Positions 31,647 to 35,900 of a DNA stretch of 35,900 bases are shown here, in pieces. The notes beneath the pieces are model-generated. The model saw only the letters and a program-made list of their open reading frames with translations. It searched no databases and had not been told where the DNA came from. The stretch's first letter is position 1; every line of letters starts with the position of its first letter. A program made the position numbers and the translations under genes. Origin of the DNA: Bacteroidales bacterium (GTDB lineage: Bacteria > Bacteroidota > Bacteroidia > Bacteroidales > JAIPAP01); NCBI GenBank assembly GCA_021740045.1, contig JAIPAP010000037.1, positions 1 through 35,900 on the forward strand. The letters are read 5' to 3'.

Positions 31647-33920
31647 ATGAACCGGAAATTTATGAAACATTACATACTGGCAATGGCAGCAATACTAATG
31701 CTTGCGACCTCCGCCAGGGCCCAAATCAACGGGAAGGTTTTTGACGCCATTAACCGCATAGCCCTCGAAAATGTCCATGTAATTCATAAAGGCAACGTAA
31801 TTGCGGTTACCAATGCATCGGGTAAATATCGCCTTCAAGATGCGGAAGACATCGATTCATTGAAATTCCAACGGATCGGTTACAAATCAAGGATCATCAC
31901 TGTCGATAAGCACGTTATGCAAATACCCTTATCACCAAAACCCACGGCACTTAAGGGCGTGGCCGTAAAAGGCTATAACTGGCCGGGAAACACTTTTTCA
32001 AGATCAGGGCCGGTTAGTGTTTTGAACAAAAGGGATATCGAAAGGATAGCCATTTCGGGACCACCGGATTTATTGAATATGGTTAGCGGAATTTATGCCC
32101 ACTCCGGCGCCCGTAATACAAATCGCATTACCATACGGGGCATCGGGGCAAGAAGCATGTATTCCACCACCAAGATAAAAGCCTACCTGAATGAGATTCC
32201 CCTAACCTCAGGCATGGGCGAAACCACCCTTGAAGACCTGGACCTGGACCTGATCGACAGGCTTACTGTTATTAAAGGCCCTTCGTCAACCACATATGGT
32301 GCACCCCTTGGTGGTGTGATCAATATGCGAATTTCAGGACAGCAACAACAGGGTAGTTTTATTCAAACCAAAAATACCATTGGTTCCTTCGGCCTGATGA
32401 AGAATTCCCTGCGTGCCATGACAAGCGGGGATAACACTTCGGCCGAGATCGCTTATACGCATCTTGTAAGTGACGGTTTCCGCGAAAACGACAACTACAA
32501 CAGGGATGCCCTTACAGCAATTGTCCATCACCGCCTGAATAATGACCTGGACTTCACCTACTTTGAACGATACCATAAGTTAAAAGCCTATATTCCAAGT
32601 TCACTTGATGAGCAAACTTATCGCAACAACCCGCAGCGGGCAGCTCAAAACTGGCAGTCGGTTAAAGGTCATGAAGACTACCACAAATTTTTCAGCGGCT
32701 TATCGATGCAATGGGATGTGAATAACAAGGTAACCAATACCACCGGCCTGTTTTACAAAGATTATGCAGGTTATGAGCGTCGTCCATTTAATGTACTCGA
32801 TGATAACACCGCTACCCTGGGAGCAAGAACCTTATTTAAAACACCTGCCACCATAGCTACCCGTAAATTTTACTTTCGGGTGGGGTATGAATTCTTTTAT
32901 GACGATTATGACTGGAATATCTTTGAAACCATTGACCAAAAGCGGCATGGTGATCTTTTGAGCAAAAACACCCAACACCGTTATTACCATAATGCCTTTA
33001 TCACAGGGGAAACATCATGGAAAACCTTTACCTTTTCAGCAGGTTTAAACTACAACAAAACTCATTACCGCTACCTCGATCATTTTAACGACAGTATTGA
33101 TTATTCCACCGCCCATGCATTTGAGGGGGTGGTATCACCGCGGCTATCAATCAGTTATGACTTCACCGGTAATATTATGGCCTATGGAAACATCAGTCAC
33201 GGCTTTTCGGCACCATCTTACGAGGAAGCCATCGATTCCGAAGGTTTTGCCAATACCGGTCTGCAGCCCGAAACCGGCTGGAATCGCGAAATCGGTTTTC
33301 GTGCCCAATTACTCAATAATAAGTTTACGGCTTCAGCCAGCCTGTTCAGCATCAATATCGATGACCTGCTGGTGACAAAACGCCTGGCCGAAGACCGCTA
33401 TACCAAGATAAACGCGGGCGAAACCAGGCATAATGGACTGGAGTTTACCCTGAATGCCAAGCCGGTTAATGAGAGGAATTTCAAGAGCACCTTCAAATTA
33501 TCCTATACCCATTCAGCCTATCGCTTCATCGATTTTACCGACGAAGGAAACGATTACGACGGAAATTTCCTTCCGGGAATTCCAAAGAACAAACTATTTG
33601 TTTCTGGAGATGTTGAAATAATGCAATGGGCTTTTATCCATGCCAATTGGTTATGGGTGGATGAAATGCCCATGAACGATGCCAATTCCCTGTATGCATC
33701 TTCATACGGGCGATTGAGCTTGAAAGGCGGGCTGAAGAAAAACGTATTTAAAAAATGGATGATAAAGGTATACGGCGGCATCAATAATTTAACGGACAAC
33801 CATTATCCATCGATGGTATTGGTAAACGCAGTAGGCTATGGAGGCAGTGATCCGCGGTATTATTACCCGGCTCCGCCAAGAAACTTTTATGCCGGTATTG
33901 CCATCAGTTATTTCTTTTGA
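31647..33920 (+). CDS. TonB-dependent outer-membrane receptor, YncD/PqqU-like
   Basis: A 757-residue receptor. A signal peptide ends near ATSARA (residue ~25); a carboxypeptidase-regulatory-like beta-sandwich follows (about 27-100), then the plug (about 105-230: RNTNRITIRGIGARSMYS, IDRLTVIKGPSSTTYGAPLGGVINM) and a 22-strand barrel ending in Phe. From memory, several spots follow E. coli YncD (PqqU, a PQQ importer): a long loop with NPQ+A, GN-x-x-PGI-x-x-N, the stretch INNLTDNHYPSMVLVN against VDNLFDKEYVGSVIVN, and RYYYPAPPRNFYAGI against RYYEPSPGRNYGVGM. It lies 23 bases before a PQQ-type dehydrogenase gene. TTG at 31644 is a possible earlier start and ATG 31662 a possible later one; 31647 is a compromise. 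Confidence 0.9.
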   Translation: MNRKFMKHYILAMAAILMLATSARAQINGKVFDAINRIALENVHVIHKGNVIAVTNASGKYRLQDAEDIDSLKFQRIGYKSRIITVDKHVMQIPLSPKPTALKGVAVKGYNWPGNTFSRSGPVSVLNKRDIERIAISGPPDLLNMVSGIYAHSGARNTNRITIRGIGARSMYSTTKIKAYLNEIPLTSGMGETTLEDLDLDLIDRLTVIKGPSSTTYGAPLGGVINMRISGQQQQGSFIQTKNTIGSFGLMKNSLRAMTSGDNTSAEIAYTHLVSDGFRENDNYNRDALTAIVHHRLNNDLDFTYFERYHKLKAYIPSSLDEQTYRNNPQRAAQNWQSVKGHEDYHKFFSGLSMQWDVNNKVTNTTGLFYKDYAGYERRPFNVLDDNTATLGARTLFKTPATIATRKFYFRVGYEFFYDDYDWNIFETIDQKRHGDLLSKNTQHRYYHNAFITGETSWKTFTFSAGLNYNKTHYRYLDHFNDSIDYSTAHAFEGVVSPRLSISYDFTGNIMAYGNISHGFSAPSYEEAIDSEGFANTGLQPETGWNREIGFRAQLLNNKFTASASLFSINIDDLLVTKRLAEDRYTKINAGETRHNGLEFTLNAKPVNERNFKSTFKLSYTHSAYRFIDFTDEGNDYDGNFLPGIPKNKLFVSGDVEIMQWAFIHANWLWVDEMPMNDANSLYASSYGRLSLKGGLKKNVFKKWMIKVYGGINNLTDNHYPSMVLVNAVGYGGSDPRYYYPAPPRNFYAGIAISYFF

Positions 33921-33943
33921 ACAGAACCTTAAAAAATAGATAT

Positions 33944-35212
33944 ATGAAACGGGTGAGTTTAATAATCGGGATTGCAGTTTTTGCAATGATTTCATGCAAC
34001 AGTCAAAACGAACAACCAAACGGCGATGAAAACAATGCCGGTCTTGAATTACCTGATGGTTTTAAGGCCACAGTCGTTGCCGAAGACATCGGGCCGGGCC
34101 GGCATATTGCGGTGAACGGCAACGGCGATATCTACCTTCAACTCCGGTATGATCCCGGCGACGGATCAACGGTTGCTTTACGCGACAGCGATAACGACGG
34201 CAAAGCCGACAAGATAGAGTATTTTGGCGATATGCCGGGAACAGGCATCAATGTTTATAAAGGATACCTATACACCAGCACCAACACCACGGTTCAGCGC
34301 TACAAACTACAGGACGGCAAGCTATTACCGGATACCGATCCGGAAATCATCGTAGAGGGCTTCCCGCAGCAAGGGCAGCATGCTGCCAAGCCGTTTACTT
34401 TCGATGGCAACGGCCATATGTATGTTACGATAGGCGGCCCGTCAAACGCCTGTATGGAACAAACCCGCACCAAAGGGTCACCGGGACAGGACCCATGCCC
34501 CCAATTGGAGTGGCATGCCGGAATCTGGAGATTTGATGCCACTACCCCCGGTCAGGATTTTAAGGAAGACGGCTACCATTTTGCCACCGGCATCCGTCAT
34601 GCTGTGGCTTTAAACTGGAATCCGGTTGTCGATCAATTATATGCAGTGCAACACGGGCGGGATCAGTTGTCGCAATTTTTTCCCGATATGTTCTCAGCCG
34701 AGGATAATGCCCAACTACCTGCCGAGGAGTTCCTTTTGGTGGAAGACGGCTCCGACTTTGGCTGGCCCTATTGCTACTACAATCAGTTGAAGGAAAAGAA
34801 ACTGCTTGCCCCCGAATATGGCGGTGATCGTGAAAAAGTGGGCCGTTGTGCCGAAAAAGACGATCCCATTATGGGATTTCCCGGGCATTATGCCCCCAAT
34901 GATATCCTATTCTATCCCCACGATCAATTTCCCGAAAAATACAGGAACGGCGCATTTATCGCTTTTCACGGCTCATGGAACCGTGCCCCCCTGGAACAGG
35001 AAGGCTACAACGTGGTTTTTGTCCCCTTTAATGGCTCCATGCCCTCGGGCGATTGGGAAGTGTTTGCCGATAACTTCGCCGGTATGGAACAGGTGGAAAG
35101 TCCCGGCGATGCCAAACATCGCCCCACCGGCCTGGCCGTTGGCCCTGACGGATCACTGTATGTGGTCGACTCCGTCAACGGAAAGATTTGGCGAATTTTT
35201 TACAGCGGCTAA
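33944..35212 (+). CDS. PQQ-dependent sugar (sorbosone/glucose-type) dehydrogenase lipoprotein
   Basis: A 422-residue six-bladed beta-propeller of the soluble aldose/sorbosone dehydrogenase family. The signal peptide ends in the lipobox AMISC (Cys18). Typical pieces are LPDGFKATVVAEDIGPGRHIAV, a Ca-like DSDNDGKADKI loop, the central FATGIRHAVALNWNP with Arg-His, QHGRDQL, DGSDFGWPYCY, FYPHDQFPEKYRNGAFIAFHGSWNR and the end GPDGSLYVVDS-x-NGKIWRI. These proteins bind PQQ and oxidise aldoses or aldehydes in the periplasm. A TTG at 33917 would overlap the receptor gene, but ATG 33944 begins the canonical signal peptide. It lies between a PqqU-like receptor and a cytochrome c gene. Substrate is not determined. 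Confidence 0.88.
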   Translation: MKRVSLIIGIAVFAMISCNSQNEQPNGDENNAGLELPDGFKATVVAEDIGPGRHIAVNGNGDIYLQLRYDPGDGSTVALRDSDNDGKADKIEYFGDMPGTGINVYKGYLYTSTNTTVQRYKLQDGKLLPDTDPEIIVEGFPQQGQHAAKPFTFDGNGHMYVTIGGPSNACMEQTRTKGSPGQDPCPQLEWHAGIWRFDATTPGQDFKEDGYHFATGIRHAVALNWNPVVDQLYAVQHGRDQLSQFFPDMFSAEDNAQLPAEEFLLVEDGSDFGWPYCYYNQLKEKKLLAPEYGGDREKVGRCAEKDDPIMGFPGHYAPNDILFYPHDQFPEKYRNGAFIAFHGSWNRAPLEQEGYNVVFVPFNGSMPSGDWEVFADNFAGMEQVESPGDAKHRPTGLAVGPDGSLYVVDSVNGKIWRIFYSG

Positions 35213-35307
35213 TGAAAACTGTATTGATAAGTTCACACCAAAGAAAACAACATAACCAATAACAAAAAAACGGATTAAACGTTACAAGGAGGCTAAAAAG
35301 ACGAAGG

Positions 35308-35745
35308 ATGAAAGCATTATTATTGGGAACGTTACTGTTGGCACTGGGCTATCTGATCACACTGTCGGTTACACGCACCCCTGAAAATAACCAACCGCAA
35401 CACGAAGCCACAGTTCTGGTGAAAGGCGAACAACTCTATAACAAAAACTGCCTTGCCTGCCATCAGGAAGATGGATCAGGAGTGCCGGGCATGTATCCGC
35501 CTTTACGAAACAATCCCCATGTTACCGGCAAACAGGATACGGTGATCAAAGTGATCCTGAAAGGCCAAAAAGGTCCTTTGATGGTAAACGGGCAATACTA
35601 TAATGCCGAGATGGCGGCATACAACCATCTAAGCAATGAGGAAATTGCTGCGGTAGCAACTTACATCCGCCAAAACTTTGGGAATGAAGCCGGCCCCATC
35701 ACAGCAGGTGAAGTGCAGCAGTTAAGAGATACAATTGGGGGATGA
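35308..35745 (+). CDS. Membrane-anchored c-type cytochrome
   Basis: A 145-residue class I cytochrome c. An N-terminal hydrophobic segment (about residues 3-20) acts as a signal or anchor. The heme site is NCLACHQEDG (Cys47, Cys50, His51), GVPGMYPPL follows, and the likely axial Met is Met101 in NAEMAAY, followed by the conserved AVATYIRQNFGN. It is probably the electron acceptor of the neighbouring PQQ dehydrogenase, feeding the respiratory chain. AAGGAGG lies 15 bases before the ATG, farther than usual, and a second GAAGG abuts it. Confidence 0.9.
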   Translation: MKALLLGTLLLALGYLITLSVTRTPENNQPQHEATVLVKGEQLYNKNCLACHQEDGSGVPGMYPPLRNNPHVTGKQDTVIKVILKGQKGPLMVNGQYYNAEMAAYNHLSNEEIAAVATYIRQNFGNEAGPITAGEVQQLRDTIGG

Positions 35746-35770
35746 AGTAAACGTGAGCATTACCTGAGCT

Positions 35771-35900
35771 TTAAAAGCTTACCCTCACACCCACCCCATG
35801 ATTTGTTTCCCCAAAATGTATTTGCAAACCATCCATTGAGGCTTCATCACCCGGGGCCTCTTCACTTAATTTTTGATTATAGATTTTCACTGCTTTCAGT
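35771..35900 (-). CDS. C-terminal end of a leftward gene, probably an outer-membrane beta-barrel protein
   Basis: On the minus strand the frame is open from the window edge to a TAA at 35771, giving 42 codons. The last residues, GVGVRVSF, alternate small and polar with hydrophobic residues and end in Phe, which is the usual C-terminal beta-strand of outer-membrane barrel proteins recognised by the BAM complex. The preceding part is rich in acidic residues. Function cannot be read from this end. It is convergent with the cytochrome c gene. Confidence 0.6.
   Translation of the reverse strand, partial: LKAVKIYNQKLSEEAPGDEASMDGLQIHFGETNHGVGVRVSF

Overview
The window looks like chromosome from a Bacteroidota (Bacteroidetes) bacterium. 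The evidence is the protein families (GH3-type acyl-amido synthetase, DUF4369/TlpA lipoprotein, carboxypeptidase-regulatory-domain TonB receptor), lipoproteins with short lipoboxes, a menaquinone-only quinone pathway, A-rich leaders mostly without Shine-Dalgarno sequences, and several TAnnTTTG/TAnnTTTA boxes at the position of the Bacteroidota -7 promoter element. I cannot place it below phylum. No rRNA, tRNA, CRISPR array or transposase gene was seen.

Layout. 1-2437: 3' part of a membrane histidine kinase overlapping hemW. 2623-3684 (-): membrane-anchored endonuclease/exonuclease/phosphatase-family protein. 3863-6054: GH3-family synthetase and a LysE-family exporter, 2 bases apart. 6020-7834 (-): recJ, overlapping the exporter gene tail to tail. 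8094-9236: FemAB-like aminoacyltransferase. 9237-10452: accessory island with two copies of a hairpin-rich ~155-bp repeat around a DUF433/DUF5615 toxin-antitoxin pair whose toxin is cut short. 10453-11982 (-): gpmI. 12104-13625 (-): FtsX/MacB-type permease followed by a remnant of a class III nucleotide cyclase gene. 13798-17772: purH, mreB, mreC, mreD, with an intrinsic terminator between mreB and mreC. 17898-19010: TlpA-like thioredoxin lipoprotein.

19297-26594 is a divergent menaquinone locus: menI-like thioesterase, menF, menD and menB leftward; menA, menC and menE rightward. Together they cover chorismate to demethylmenaquinone except the MenH step; the final methyltransferase is also elsewhere. 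Next come a small zinc-ribbon protein, a membrane metallophosphoesterase, a leftward perR-prx peroxide-response operon and a YfcC/DcuC-type carrier.

The right end (31647-35745) is the most interesting part: a TonB-dependent receptor resembling the E. coli PQQ importer YncD/PqqU, then a PQQ-type sugar/sorbosone dehydrogenase lipoprotein, then a membrane-anchored cytochrome c. I read this as a cofactor-scavenging plus periplasmic oxidation module. The window ends inside the 3' end of a leftward gene whose C-terminus looks like an outer-membrane beta-strand.
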